Assembly (NCBI GenBank): GCA_016791445.1
Contig: JAEUMP010000006.1
Coordinates: forward strand, 62,001-126,000
Direction: 5' to 3'
Source of the DNA: Hyphomonadaceae bacterium
GTDB taxonomy: Bacteria; Pseudomonadota; Alphaproteobacteria; Caulobacterales; Aquidulcibacteraceae
Length of the DNA stretch: 64,000 nucleotides
The notes below the pieces were generated by a model. That model was not told the DNA's origin and did not search any database. It saw nothing but the letters and a program-made list of their open reading frames with translations. The position numbers were made by a program, and so were the translations under genes. Shown piece by piece: positions 33,691 through 43,071 of this stretch (its first letter is position 1; each line of letters starts with the position of its first letter).

Positions 33691-33804
33691 GGAACGTCTC
33701 CTCCGCGCCTGTCGCGTAGGACGCCACTTAGGCGCCGCAGACCGACGCTTCAAGCGACCGACAGGCGGCAGGCGGAAAGTGACTGTTCCCGAAAACGCGC
33801 GATC

Positions 33805-35082
33805 CTATCTGGCCCCTTCTTCGACGACTTCGCGCTCAATGCGCATCGCCGCGATCGCGTTGCGGTTGCGTCGGAGAATCTCGAACCGATAGCCGTGATA
33901 GGCGAACACCTGCCCGGGATCGGGGATCGTCTGGCTTTCGTGAATCACAAGGCCCGCCACGGTGACGGCTTCGTCATCCGGAAGATCCCAGTTCATCGCG
34001 CGATTGAGATCGCGGATCGGCACCGTGCCGTCCACATTCACACTGCCATCTGGTTGCGGGCGGACGCCGGTGAACGGCACGTCGTGCTCGTCCTTGATGT
34101 CGCCGACGATCTCTTCGATGATGTCTTCCAGCGTGACGAGCCCTTCGAGCGCGCCGAATTCGTCCACGACGATGGCGAAATGTTCACGTCGCTTCAGGAA
34201 CTCCGCGAGCTGGTCTTCCGCCCACGTCGTCTCCGGCACGAACCATACCGGGCGCAGCACCTCGTCGATCACCAGCCCGTCGCGACCCTTCTCAGCAATC
34301 GCGCGCAGCAGATCGCGCGCATGCAGCACGCCGACGATATTCTCCGGATTGTCGCGCCACACCGGCAGGCGCGTGTGCGAACTCGCCATCGCCTGGGCGA
34401 TGATTTCACGCGGCGGCAGCGCAGCGTCGATGGTCTTCATCGACTTGCGGTGCACCATCACGTCCTCGACGGTGAGGTCGCCGAGCGCGAAGGCGCCCTT
34501 GAGGCGGTCACGCACGTCGCTGTCGACCGCGCCCTCCTCCGCGTGCAGCTCCACCGTGCCGAGAATCTCCTCGCGCGCCGCGAGCACGTCGACGCCCTCC
34601 GCCACCTTCACGCCCATGAGGCCGAGGGCCTGGCGCACGATCCACTGCACCCCCGCGACGATTGGCGAAAGGATGCGCACCATCCATGTCACCGGCAGCG
34701 CCACGATCCGCGCCAGCTTGTCGGCGCTGGTGATCGCCCAGGTCTTGGGCAGCACCTCGCCGAAGATCAGCAGCAGCGGCGTCAGCACGAGCGTGGAGAT
34801 CAGCGGGCCGTAATCCGGCGTGATGCTGGTGAAGATCGTGGCGGCGATGGCGGAAGCGGCGATGGTCACGAAGTTCGCACCGAGAAGCACCGCGCCAATC
34901 ATGCGCTCGCGGTTTTCCATCAGCGTGACGACGCGCTTGGCGGCCTTGTCGCCGTCCTTCTCCAGGCTGAGCATGCGCGCGCGGGACGCCGCCGTCAGCG
35001 CGGTTTCCGCCATCGAAAAGAAGGCGTTTAGCAAGATGAGTACGGCGATGACCGTCGCCGCAATCGGGATCGCGGAAAGCAT
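33805..35082 (-). CDS. CNNM/CorC-HlyC-type membrane protein with CBS pair (UPF0053)
   Basis: 425 residues. The DUF21 transmembrane region covers residues 1 to about 150 (IAVLILLNAFFSMAETALTAASRARM, LLGANFVTIAASAIAATIF, PLLLIFGEVLPKTWAI). Two CBS domains lie at about 200-325 (VMVHRKSMKTIDA, LPVWRDNPENIVGVLHARDLL, FAIVVDEFGALEGLVTLEDIIEE). The CorC/HlyC transporter-associated domain forms the C-terminus (about 340-415). The family is linked to Mg2+/Co2+ efflux. It lies 10 bp from aroB in the same direction, forming the aroK-aroB-CNNM cluster that is conserved across alphaproteobacteria. Confidence 0.92.
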   Translation of the reverse strand: MLSAIPIAATVIAVLILLNAFFSMAETALTAASRARMLSLEKDGDKAAKRVVTLMENRERMIGAVLLGANFVTIAASAIAATIFTSITPDYGPLISTLVLTPLLLIFGEVLPKTWAITSADKLARIVALPVTWMVRILSPIVAGVQWIVRQALGLMGVKVAEGVDVLAAREEILGTVELHAEEGAVDSDVRDRLKGAFALGDLTVEDVMVHRKSMKTIDAALPPREIIAQAMASSHTRLPVWRDNPENIVGVLHARDLLRAIAEKGRDGLVIDEVLRPVWFVPETTWAEDQLAEFLKRREHFAIVVDEFGALEGLVTLEDIIEEIVGDIKDEHDVPFTGVRPQPDGSVNVDGTVPIRDLNRAMNWDLPDDEAVTVAGLVIHESQTIPDPGQVFAYHGYRFEILRRNRNAIAAMRIEREVVEEGAR

Positions 35083-35092
35083 TCTTCAGGTC

Positions 35093-36211
35093 CTAGAGAC
35101 GTTCGCGCAGGAAAGCATGCACATGTTCAGGAGCGACATCGCGCGCGACGAAGGCCTGGCCGATTTCGCGGGCGAGAATGAAGGTCAGCGCGCCGCCTTC
35201 GTTCTTCTTGTCGTGCATCATGGCGTCGACAAGACGCTCCGCGGTGAAGGGCGCACCCGGCAGCCGCGAAAGTTCGGTCTCGAAACCGGTGGCGCGCAGG
35301 TGCGCAGCGACCCGACCGGCGACGCCGGCATCGCACAGCCCGAGTTGCGCGGAAAACCCGAACGCAAGGCCCAGCCCACAGCCGACCGCTTCGCCATGCA
35401 GTATCGAGCCGTCCATGCCCGCTTCGGATTCGATGGCGTGCGCGAAAGTATGGCCAAGATTGAGCAGCGCGCGTACGCCGCCTTCGCGCTCGTCCGCCGC
35501 CACTATCCGGGCCTTTGCAGCAACGGCGATCTCGATGGCGTGCGCCGTCGAAACGGCGCCGGCTTCGCCGCCGTCGATGATGCGCGCACCTTCCCGCTCG
35601 CACCACTCAAAGAACGGCGCATCATTGATGAGCCCGATCTTGACGATCTCCGCATAGCCCGCGCGCCGCTCCCGCTCCGGCAGCGTGGCGAGCACATCCT
35701 GGTCCGCGAGCACCAGACGCGGCTGGTGAAACAGGCCGACGAGATTCTTGCCAGCCGTCGCGTTGATCGCCGTCTTGCCGCCGACGGACGAATCCACCTG
35801 CGCGAGCAGCGTCGTCGGGATCTGCACGAAATCGAGACCGCGTTTCAGAAGCCCCGCCGTCAGACCCGCGAGATCGCCGATCACGCCGCCGCCGAACGCA
35901 ATCACGAGGTCGCGGCGCTCGAGACCGAGCGCCAGCAGACGATCCGAAACAAGCTCCAGACCGAGAAAGCTCTTCTGCCCCTCGCCCGGCGGCAGCACGA
36001 TCGCGTGCGCCTCGATGCCGCCGGCCTTCAACCCGTCCATCAACGCCGGCAGATGCAGCGCCGCCACGGTCTCGTCGACGACGACCGCCGCTTTCCGGCC
36101 AGGCGCGAACGGCGCAACGCGACGCCCGGCATCCGCCAGCAGACCCGATCCGATCACCACGTCATAACTGCGCGCACCGAGATCGACGCGTACCGTCCGC
36201 TCCGCGCTCAT
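35093..36211 (-). CDS. aroB: 3-dehydroquinate synthase
   Basis: A 372-residue NAD+- and metal-dependent enzyme that closes the ring of DAHP to 3-dehydroquinate, step 2 of the shikimate pathway. Motifs: PPGEGQKSFLGLELVSDRLL, the glycine loop AFGGGVIGDLAGLTAG, PTTLLAQVDSSVGGKTAIN, GYAEIVKIGLI, LNLGHTFAHAIE and HGEAVGCG. Metal ligands are the Glu and His residues in the latter two. The start codon overlaps the aroK stop by 4 bp (ATGA), so aroK-aroB are translationally coupled. Cytoplasmic. Confidence 0.97.
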   Translation of the reverse strand: MSAERTVRVDLGARSYDVVIGSGLLADAGRRVAPFAPGRKAAVVVDETVAALHLPALMDGLKAGGIEAHAIVLPPGEGQKSFLGLELVSDRLLALGLERRDLVIAFGGGVIGDLAGLTAGLLKRGLDFVQIPTTLLAQVDSSVGGKTAINATAGKNLVGLFHQPRLVLADQDVLATLPERERRAGYAEIVKIGLINDAPFFEWCEREGARIIDGGEAGAVSTAHAIEIAVAAKARIVAADEREGGVRALLNLGHTFAHAIESEAGMDGSILHGEAVGCGLGLAFGFSAQLGLCDAGVAGRVAAHLRATGFETELSRLPGAPFTAERLVDAMMHDKKNEGGALTFILAREIGQAFVARDVAPEHVHAFLRERL

Positions 36212-36807
36212 GGCGTGGCGCCCGACGCTTCGGCGCGCGCAGCGAGCGCCCTGATCACTGCCGTCACCGCAGAGGAATGCGGCCCGTTGTTGGAATCGAC
36301 CACCAGGTCTGCTTCTCCATAGATGGGATACCGCTCAGCCATGAGGCGCTCCATCGTGGCGCGCGGATCGCCCTGCTTCAGAAGCGGACGATTGTCGCGC
36401 TTTTCCACACGTCGCATCAGCACATCGAGATCGGCCCGCAACCACACGGACGTCGCGTGCGCCCGCACGAGGGCGCGGGTTTCGGGGTTCATGAAGGCGC
36501 CGCCGCCGGTGGCGAGCACGTGCGGCGCTCCCTGCAGCAGACGCGCGATCACGCGGCGCTCCCCGCGCCGGAACTCCTCTTCGCCGTGCAAGGCGAAAAT
36601 CTCGGAGATCTCCAGGCCCGCCGCCTTCTCGATTTCCTCGTCGGCGTCGATGAAGGGCAGATGCAGCAGCGCGGCGAGCCGCCGGCCGACGGTCGTCTTG
36701 CCGGCGCCCATGAGGCCAACGAGCACGATCGGGCGGTCCACCACGAGGGCGGACGCGACGCTGTGGATATCCCCGAGGGGTTCCGCCGTCCCGCCGCCGC
36801 CTGTCAC
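36208..36807 (-). CDS. aroK: Shikimate kinase
   Basis: 199 residues from a GTG at 36807 (AGGAGAAGAAC just before it) that gives VTGGGGTAEPL; a longer in-frame start upstream is less plausible. The P-loop is GLMGAGKTTVGRRLA. Shikimate-binding motifs are FIDADEEIE, EEFRRGERRV, and ATGGGAFM. The lid contains RVEKRDNRPLL. It phosphorylates shikimate at position 3. Upstream lies a divergent region with a small transmembrane gene at 36988. Downstream it is coupled to aroB. Confidence 0.96.
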   Translation of the reverse strand: MTGGGGTAEPLGDIHSVASALVVDRPIVLVGLMGAGKTTVGRRLAALLHLPFIDADEEIEKAAGLEISEIFALHGEEEFRRGERRVIARLLQGAPHVLATGGGAFMNPETRALVRAHATSVWLRADLDVLMRRVEKRDNRPLLKQGDPRATMERLMAERYPIYGEADLVVDSNNGPHSSAVTAVIRALAARAEASGATP

Positions 36808-36987
36808 GTTCTTCTCCTGTTCCTTGCCCGGACCGGTCGTCCGGCCCAGCCTGCTCAAATCGGGAGCCCGCTGGAAACTCGCCGCATTTTGCGGTCAATC
36901 TCGCTGCATCGCAACGTCGCCAGATTCGCGGCGCGTTAAGCATGAGGATGCGGGCAAGTGAGACGACGCAGGCGCAGGGGTCCGGGC

Positions 36988-37134
36988 ATGAGCCCGCGCA
37001 CCGGCATGATTCTGATTGGACTGGCCGGAATCGCGGTGGTGTTCGGCTTCGTTTATCTCATGAACGTCGCGGACGGCGTCGATCCCCAACGCAGCGAAAA
37101 GCGCATCGAGCTGCCTGATGCGTTCAAGAGCTGA
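36988..37134 (+). CDS. 48-residue single-pass membrane protein
   Basis: A frame of 48 codons beginning MSPRTGMILIGLAGIAVV with one strong transmembrane helix (MILIGLAGIAVVFGFVYLM) and a polar C-tail ending DAFKS. AGGGG lies about 8 bases upstream of the ATG. An in-frame GTG 30 bp upstream is an alternative. The last 17 bp overlap the start of the next gene, so the two are probably co-expressed. Too short for most gene finders; no family recognised. Confidence 0.5.
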   Translation: MSPRTGMILIGLAGIAVVFGFVYLMNVADGVDPQRSEKRIELPDAFKS

Positions 37135-38719
37135 ACGCCTGATCGGCGCGGCTGTCGCGTCGCTCCTCGTCGGGTGCGCGATCATGGCCGCACCGACTGC
37201 ATCGGCGCAGGCGATCGAACAAGGCTCGCTCGCCGAACTGGACCCGTGGGCGGTCGGCGCGATCGCGCGCGACCAGGCGCTGCCGCGCGATCTCTGGCGC
37301 CAGAGCGACCCGGTGGCGCTTGGCCTCCTGTTCGACCGTGTGACGACGAATATCGGCTCGCCCGCCGGCGCGCGTCTCGCCCGGCAGGCGCTTCTCTCCC
37401 CTTCGCTCTCGCCGCCGGGGGACTCCATCATCGCGGCGCGCAAGCGCTATGAAGCGCTGGCGCGCCTCGGTCTCGCCGATGAGATCGTCTCGATGGTTTC
37501 CGGCTCCGGCGAAGCCAAGCGTGATGCCGGCATCGTGCTCTACGCGACGCAGGCCGATCTTGCGCGCGGACGCCTCAACGATGCGTGCCGCCGCGTCGAG
37601 AACGTCAACGCGGAGACGCCGCCGCCCTTCGTGCTGCGCCTGCGGGCGCTGTGCGTCGCCGCCGCGGGCGAAAAGGACGCCGCAGATCTCGCGCTCGAAG
37701 TGGCGCGCGCCGCCGGCGCCAACGATGTCTGGTTCAACTCAGTCATCGCTACGATCAACGGCGCGCCTCCCGCCCGTCCGGCAGTGGCGCGGTACGACAC
37801 ATCGCTGAACGCCGCCGCATCGCTCGCGGCGAAGCTGCGCCCGCCGCCGCAGAACGCATTGCTGAACGCCTCGGCGTTTGCGTTCGCGATGGTCGCGCGC
37901 GACGAAAGCGTGCCGCCGGCTCTGCGCGGGCAGGCGGCACAGCGCGCCCTCCTGCAGAACACTATCACCCCGACCGTGGCGCGCGCGGCAGTGCGCGGGC
38001 AAGGCGGCCAGCGTGGCGCTTCCGTCCTTGCATCTGCTGTCGACGAGGTGGAGGCGGCCGAAAATCCCTACGCACAGGCGATCGCCATCGAAAGCGGTCT
38101 CAAGCGCTCGAAGCCGCACGGCGAATTCGCCGCCATGGCGCGGCTGTTTGCACCGGAAATCGCGAACTTGCGCGCCGACGCCGGCACGGCGCCTGCGGCC
38201 GCGACCTTCGTGCGCGCCGCGCTGACCACTGGCGCCTATCGCACCGCGCAGAACTGGCGCGCCGCCGCTGATCTCGCGCCCGCGAACGTGTCGCTGCTGA
38301 CCATTCTCGATCTGGCGCTCGCCGCCGGCACGAATGACACGGCGAACGTCGCCGCTCTGGCGGATCGCCGCATCGAACTCGCAGACGCCGCCGGCGCCCG
38401 CCTCGCCAGTCGCGATCTCCGCGCCCTTGCGGCGCTCGGCATGCCGATCGGCGCGAACGCGGAAGCCTTCATCGCGCGCACCCCCGCCGCGGTCGGTCGC
38501 AAGCCCGACCCGGCGCTGATGGCGCAGCTGTCGGCGGCCTCGGCGCGCCGCGCCGCCGGCGAGGTTGCGATCCATGCGGCGCTGGCGCTGGGGGAAGGCG
38601 CTGAAACCCTCGATGCGACGGAACTCGCCATCATCATCACCGCCATGCGCGACGCGGGCATCGGCGAGGCGGCGCGCGCCGTCGTGGTCGAGGCGATCAT
38701 CGGCGGTCAGGCGCGCTGA
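37118..38719 (+). CDS. Exported helical protein of unknown function next to xerD
   Basis: 533 residues with an N-terminal signal sequence (ERLIGAAVASLLVGCA) that contains a lipobox-like LVGC, so it may be a lipoprotein or a classically cleaved protein. The body is a long, mostly helical, alanine-rich chain with repeated helical hairpins (LALEVARAAGANDVWFNS, RYDTSLNAAASLAAKLRPP). No catalytic motif is recognisable. I recall similar proteins next to xerD in alphaproteobacteria labelled 'antifreeze glycopeptide polyprotein-like', a composition-based name of little value. It overlaps the upstream small membrane gene by 17 bp and precedes xerD by 4 bp, forming an apparent operon. Confidence 0.75.
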   Translation: MRSRAERLIGAAVASLLVGCAIMAAPTASAQAIEQGSLAELDPWAVGAIARDQALPRDLWRQSDPVALGLLFDRVTTNIGSPAGARLARQALLSPSLSPPGDSIIAARKRYEALARLGLADEIVSMVSGSGEAKRDAGIVLYATQADLARGRLNDACRRVENVNAETPPPFVLRLRALCVAAAGEKDAADLALEVARAAGANDVWFNSVIATINGAPPARPAVARYDTSLNAAASLAAKLRPPPQNALLNASAFAFAMVARDESVPPALRGQAAQRALLQNTITPTVARAAVRGQGGQRGASVLASAVDEVEAAENPYAQAIAIESGLKRSKPHGEFAAMARLFAPEIANLRADAGTAPAAATFVRAALTTGAYRTAQNWRAAADLAPANVSLLTILDLALAAGTNDTANVAALADRRIELADAAGARLASRDLRALAALGMPIGANAEAFIARTPAAVGRKPDPALMAQLSAASARRAAGEVAIHAALALGEGAETLDATELAIIITAMRDAGIGEAARAVVVEAIIGGQAR

Positions 38720-38723
38720 CGCC

Positions 38724-39668
38724 ATGGCGAACCGCGCGATGACCGCCGGCGACGCGGGCCTCATCGACGCCTTCCTGGAAATGCTGTCCGCCGAGCGCGG
38801 GGCGCGGAAGAACACGCTCCTCGCCTACCGGCGCGATCTGGAAGACGCCGCCGCAGAAGTGCGTGCGCCCTTGCGCGACGCCTCCGCCGAAGTGCTCGAA
38901 CACTATGTCGCCGGGTTGGCCCGACGCGGTCTGTCGCCGGCGACAAGTGCGCGTCGCATCTCCGCGCTGCGCCAATTCTATCACTTCCTGCTGCTCGACC
39001 GGCATCGCGTCGACGATCCCACCGCGCGCCTTGAAGCGCCGCGTCGCGGGCGCAGCCTGCCGAAAACCCTGTCGCTCGAGGAGATAGAACGCCTGATCGC
39101 CGTCACTGCCGGTGAGAACGCGGCGGTTTCCGCGCGCGACCGCGCGATCGTCGAAATGCTCTACGCGTCCGGCCTGCGTGTCAGCGAGCTCGTCGGTCTG
39201 CCGTTGAAGGCCGCGCCGAAACCCGGCGTGAATTTCATGATGGTCGTCGGCAAAGGCGGCAAGGAACGGCTCGCGCCGTTGCATGACCGCGCCGTCGCCG
39301 CGCTTCGCGATTACCTCGCCGTTCGGGAATTGCTGCTGCCGAAGGCGCCGGCAGCCCGCGAACGCGCGCAAAAATGGCTCTTTCCCTCCCGCACCGCCGC
39401 CGACGGCAAACTCACCCGCCACCGCATCGTGCAATTGCTGAAGGATTGCGCGCAGCGCGCCAACATCGACCCCGCCCGCGTCACGCCGCACGTCCTGCGC
39501 CACGCCTTCGCGACGCACCTCGTTGAGGGCGGCGCGGACCTTCGCACCGTGCAGACCCTGCTCGGCCACGCCGACATCGCGACGACGCAGATCTACACCC
39601 ACGTGGCCGAGGGTCGGCTGCGCGAACTCGTCGAGACAAAGCACCCGCTGGCGAAAAAGAAGCCCTGA
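38724..39668 (+). CDS. xerD: Tyrosine recombinase XerD
   Basis: 314 residues. The core-binding N-terminal domain (DAFLEMLSAERGARKNTLLAYRRDL) is followed by a catalytic domain with R (ASGLRVSELVGL), K (VVGKGGKER), HxLRH (VLRHAFATHLVEGG), H (LLGHADIATT) and nucleophile Y (IYTHV). XerC/XerD resolve chromosome dimers at dif with FtsK. XerD rather than XerC is chosen on overall pattern and its place near aroK, an arrangement common in alphaproteobacteria. The ATG at 38724 is used; 38739 is also possible. The 3' end is convergent with the small membrane gene at 39680. Confidence 0.9.
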   Translation: MANRAMTAGDAGLIDAFLEMLSAERGARKNTLLAYRRDLEDAAAEVRAPLRDASAEVLEHYVAGLARRGLSPATSARRISALRQFYHFLLLDRHRVDDPTARLEAPRRGRSLPKTLSLEEIERLIAVTAGENAAVSARDRAIVEMLYASGLRVSELVGLPLKAAPKPGVNFMMVVGKGGKERLAPLHDRAVAALRDYLAVRELLLPKAPAARERAQKWLFPSRTAADGKLTRHRIVQLLKDCAQRANIDPARVTPHVLRHAFATHLVEGGADLRTVQTLLGHADIATTQIYTHVAEGRLRELVETKHPLAKKKP

Positions 39669-39679
39669 GCCGCCCGCGC

Positions 39680-40093
39680 TCAATGCTGTCCGTACTGCAC
39701 CGTGCGCTGCGACACGCGCGTCATGATCACAGAGCCGGTCAGGAAATCGAGCAGGCTCATGAGCATGATGATGAAGAATTCCGTCGTCCCGAACGGCTTC
39801 ACCAGCAGGAAGAGGATGAAGCTCAGGATGAAGACGGCGACGGCAAGGCCGTTGTCGACCATCTGTGCGCCTGACGGCGTCGTCGATTTCAGGATTTCGA
39901 CAAAGAGCGTGACCACCGCCACGAGCAGGATCAGATGGCCCCAGGTGAACGTCCAGACCGCGCCGGACGCCAAGGGCATCGTGAAGGCCACCGCCGCCAT
40001 CGCTTCGGCGACATTCTCACCCGCAGGCACCGCGATCAGCGCGTAGAGCACCGTGGGAATGAGGAGCAACGGGAAGATCTGCAGGCCGGGCAT
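39680..40093 (-). CDS. Four-helix inner membrane protein, unknown function
   Basis: 137 residues with about four transmembrane helices (LQIFPLLLIPTVLYALIAV; WGHLILLVAVVTLFVEIL; VAVFILSFILFLLVKPF; FFIIMLMSLLDFLTG) and short loops. The family is not recognised, and no transport signature or charged active-site pattern is seen. It is convergent with xerD. Upstream lies the dipeptidase operon in the same direction after 65 bp. Confidence 0.7.
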   Translation of the reverse strand: MPGLQIFPLLLIPTVLYALIAVPAGENVAEAMAAVAFTMPLASGAVWTFTWGHLILLVAVVTLFVEILKSTTPSGAQMVDNGLAVAVFILSFILFLLVKPFGTTEFFIIMLMSLLDFLTGSVIMTRVSQRTVQYGQH

Positions 40094-40157
40094 CGGAAGT
40101 CCCCATGCTGAAGCGAGGCCGCGATACTAGGCATGCCTGTGCGGCTCGCGCAAATCC

Positions 40158-41384
40158 CTACCCGCGCGCGGCGACCGCCTCCGCGCGGCGCAACGCGCGC
40201 AGCACATTGCCACCGGCGAGTTTCGCCAGATCGGCGTCGCTCCAGCCGCGCCGCATCAACGCCGCGAAGAGCGCAGGATAAGTCTCCACGCCTTCCAATC
40301 CCGACGGCAGAAACGGCACGCCGTCGAAATCGGAACCGATGCCGACATGATCGACGCCGGCGACCTTGCGGATATGGTCGATGTGATCGGCCACGAGCGC
40401 GATGTCCGTCGTCGGGCGCGGATTCGCGGCCGCCCACGCGACGAGACCCGCCTTCACCGCATCGGGATCGCCCGGATTGCGGGATTTCAATCGCGCCTCT
40501 TCCGCTGCACGCCGTGAGGACCAATCCCACACGGCGTTCGAGAGAAAGACGGGGTAGAAATTCACCATCACCACGCCGCCATTCTCCGGCAGGAGACGCA
40601 AAACATCGTCCGGCACATTGCGCGGATGCCCGGCGATGGCGCGCGCGGACGAGTGCGAGAAGATCACCGGCGCAGTCGAAACGCGCAGCGCGTCCTCCAT
40701 CGCCGCCTGAGAGACGTGGCTGAGATCGACGAGCATGCCGACGCGGTTCATTTCGCGGATCACCTCTTCGCCGAAGGGCGAAAGGCCGCCGTGCTTGGGC
40801 GCATCGGTCGCACTGTCGACCCAGGCGATCGTCGTGGAGTGCGTCAGCGTCATGTAGAGCACGCCCGCGCGGCGGAATTCACGCAGGAGGCCGAGATTGC
40901 CGTTGATCGCCTCCCCGCCCTCGATGCCGAACATCGAGGCGATCTTTCCGCGGCGATGGATGCGCACGATGTCGTCGGCGCTGTCGGCGATCTCGAACAC
41001 GTCGGGGTGCGTCGCGACGATGCGGCGCGTCAGATCGATCTGGCCGAAGACCTTCGCTGTCGCGTCCGCGCCCTTCAGCGACGCCGGCACATAGACCGAC
41101 CAGAACTGCGCGCCCACGCGACCCGCGCGCAGACGCGGAATGTCGGTATGCAGCGGCGGCGTGAGCTTCGTCGTATCGCCGGAGAGATCGACCCGCGAGA
41201 GATCGCCGCCGAAATCATCCGCAATCGCCCAGGGCAGATCGTTGTGGCCGTCGATGAGCGGCGTGCGCTTGAGAATGCGGTCAATCCGCGCGGCTTCTGC
41301 GCGCGTGGGCGGTGCGGGCTGGGCGAACGCCTCACCCGTAAGCATTGCGAGCGTGGCCACCAATAGCGCTGCATGTCTGATCAT
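40158..41384 (-). CDS. Secreted membrane dipeptidase (peptidase M19)
   Basis: 408 residues with a signal peptide ending GEAFAQ. This is the renal dipeptidase family of zinc enzymes that hydrolyse dipeptides, including D-amino-acid-containing ones. Zn motifs: TPLIDGHNDLPW (His-x-Asp), GIEGGEAI (bridging Glu), VDLSHVS, IFSHSSARAI and IGSDFDGV. The length is typical. The ATG at 41384 has AGGA seven bases upstream; it lies 4 bp downstream of the preceding gene's stop, so they form an operon. Periplasmic action fits peptide scavenging or cell-wall peptide turnover. Confidence 0.93.
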   Translation of the reverse strand: MIRHAALLVATLAMLTGEAFAQPAPPTRAEAARIDRILKRTPLIDGHNDLPWAIADDFGGDLSRVDLSGDTTKLTPPLHTDIPRLRAGRVGAQFWSVYVPASLKGADATAKVFGQIDLTRRIVATHPDVFEIADSADDIVRIHRRGKIASMFGIEGGEAINGNLGLLREFRRAGVLYMTLTHSTTIAWVDSATDAPKHGGLSPFGEEVIREMNRVGMLVDLSHVSQAAMEDALRVSTAPVIFSHSSARAIAGHPRNVPDDVLRLLPENGGVVMVNFYPVFLSNAVWDWSSRRAAEEARLKSRNPGDPDAVKAGLVAWAAANPRPTTDIALVADHIDHIRKVAGVDHVGIGSDFDGVPFLPSGLEGVETYPALFAALMRRGWSDADLAKLAGGNVLRALRRAEAVAARG

Positions 41385-41388
41385 CAGG

Positions 41389-41913
41389 TCATCCTGCAAT
41401 ATGGGCTTCGCTTATCGAGCCGTCCGGCGTCAATCGCACCTCGACCACATGGCCCGCGAAAATCATGCGATCGATATCTGTCTCGCATTCCTCGAAATAC
41501 AGCGTCGGCGCCCAGTCCTCATATGTATGGATCGCATCGAGCCTGAGAGCCGCCTCCAGCGACGCGGGCGTGGGTTCCGGCAATTCGCCGCTTTCGGCCC
41601 AGTCCCTTGCGAGATCGAGCATGCGCCCAGCCACCTCCTGACGCATGGCGGCTACCGTGGCGCCGAGGCGCTTCAGCATCATTCGCGAATCGGGGGGGAT
41701 CTCCGGAAACGCTCCGGCCTCCTCGACATAGATGTCGAACCGCGCGCCGCCCAGCGTCCCTTCCCAATAGACGAGATCGAGTTCGGACCAATCCGCCACA
41801 CCGGTCTGCTTTGCGTGGAATGTCTGGCGCATCAGCCGCATCGGCCCGAAATCCACGTCATCGATTGCATCGAGCTGGAAGGGGTCCGTCTGCGGCGGCG
41901 GCTCAGAAGCCAT
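41389..41913 (-). CDS. Hypothetical cytoplasmic protein (174 residues)
   Basis: Starts [18 protein letters not shown]. It is an acidic, soluble protein with the motif [17 protein letters not shown], then a beta-rich stretch ([20 protein letters not shown]), a central helix ([21 protein letters not shown]) and an aromatic C-terminal part ([14 protein letters not shown]). I do not recognise the family. Its start overlaps the CoA-ester lyase gene by 11 bp and its stop is 4 bp from the dipeptidase start. It is therefore in a three-gene operon, but the product shows no obvious link to either neighbour. Confidence 0.65.
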   Translation of the reverse strand: MASEPPPQTDPFQLDAIDDVDFGPMRLMRQTFHAKQTGVADWSELDLVYWEGTLGGARFDIYVEEAGAFPEIPPDSRMMLKRLGATVAAMRQEVAGRMLDLARDWAESGELPEPTPASLEAALRLDAIHTYEDWAPTLYFEECETDIDRMIFAGHVVEVRLTPDGSISEAHIAG

Positions 41914-42943
41914 AGACCGCCGCCATGTCCTTGTCCTTCGCCGCGACCTGCTTCGCGAGATCGACAATCACCTTGGCCTGTTTCCACGTCGCGTCGTCCT
42001 GCATCTTGCCGTCGATCATGGCGACGCCGGCGCCGTCCGGCATGGCTTCGAGGATGCGCTTGGCGAACAACACTTCGTCGACTTCCGGATTGAAGACCTT
42101 CTTGGCGATGGAGATCTGGCTCGGATGCAGGCTCCACGCGCCGACGCAGCCCATGAGGTAGGCGTTGCGGAACTGCTGCTCGCAGCCCACCGCGTCCGAG
42201 ATGTCGCCGAATGGGCCGTAGAACGGCTTGATGCCGGCGACGCCGCACGCATCGACCATTTTCGCAAACGTGTAGTGCCAGAGGTCCTGCTGCGCGCTCA
42301 CACGCTCCCTGCCCTCGACCGCATCGTCGATGACGCGGTAGCCGGGATGGCCGCCGCCGACGCGCGTCGTCTTCATCTTGCGGCTGGCGGCAAGGTCTGC
42401 GGGGCCGAGAGAAATGCCGTGCATGCGCGGGCTCGCAAGTGCGATGGCCTCCACGTTCGCCACGCCCTGCGCGGTTTCCAGCAGCGCATGGATCATCACC
42501 GGCCGCTTGATCTGATGGCGCGCTTCGAGCTGCGCGAGCAGCTGGTCGGCGTAATGGATGTCCCACGGGCCCTCGACCTTCGGGATCATCACGACATCGA
42601 GCTTGTTGCCGATCACCGGGATCGTCTCGAGCAGGTCTTCAAGTCCCCACGGCGAATTGAGCGCATTCATGCGCGTCCAGAAGCCCGTGTCGCCGAAGTC
42701 GAACTGCTCGCCCATGGCGATGAGGCCGCGGCGCGCGTTGTCCTTCTGGTCCGCGGGGATCGCGTCCTCGAGATTGCCGAGCAGCACGTCGGTCGTCGGG
42801 ATCACGTCCGCGAGCTTCGCGCGCACCTTCTCGTTGTGCGCGGGCACGAAGTGGATGACGCGCTCGAGCTTCACGGGCGGCTCGCGGAACGGCGCGGGCG
42901 CGCCGGCGGCGAGCGGGGCGAAGAACTGGCGCGGCGGCTTCAT
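41903..42943 (-). CDS. HpcH/HpaI aldolase / CoA-ester lyase (malyl-CoA or citramalyl-CoA lyase-like)
   Basis: A 346-residue member of the citrate-lyase-beta/malyl-CoA lyase superfamily, which cleaves 3-hydroxyacyl-CoA thioesters such as malyl-, methylmalyl- or citramalyl-CoA to acetyl- or propionyl-CoA and a 2-oxoacid. Features: [30 protein letters not shown] (Asp/Glu metal site), [13 protein letters not shown], and [16 protein letters not shown] (second Glu). [12 protein letters not shown] and [17 protein letters not shown] complete the set. The ATG at 42943 gives a natural N-terminus. The exact substrate cannot be told from sequence. It is divergent from an Fe-dependent alcohol dehydrogenase (128 bp gap). 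Confidence 0.88.
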   Translation of the reverse strand: MKPPRQFFAPLAAGAPAPFREPPVKLERVIHFVPAHNEKVRAKLADVIPTTDVLLGNLEDAIPADQKDNARRGLIAMGEQFDFGDTGFWTRMNALNSPWGLEDLLETIPVIGNKLDVVMIPKVEGPWDIHYADQLLAQLEARHQIKRPVMIHALLETAQGVANVEAIALASPRMHGISLGPADLAASRKMKTTRVGGGHPGYRVIDDAVEGRERVSAQQDLWHYTFAKMVDACGVAGIKPFYGPFGDISDAVGCEQQFRNAYLMGCVGAWSLHPSQISIAKKVFNPEVDEVLFAKRILEAMPDGAGVAMIDGKMQDDATWKQAKVIVDLAKQVAAKDKDMAAVYGF

Positions 42944-43071
42944 GGGCGAACTCCTGTGGCGTCCGGTTTCGCCGTCATGCTGCGCTGCGTCAACGGCTAT
43001 CCGGCGACGCGGTCGCCGCTTCTCTCGTCGGGGGAGACCGTCTAGGACAAGGCCCAAATCAGGAGCGCCCC

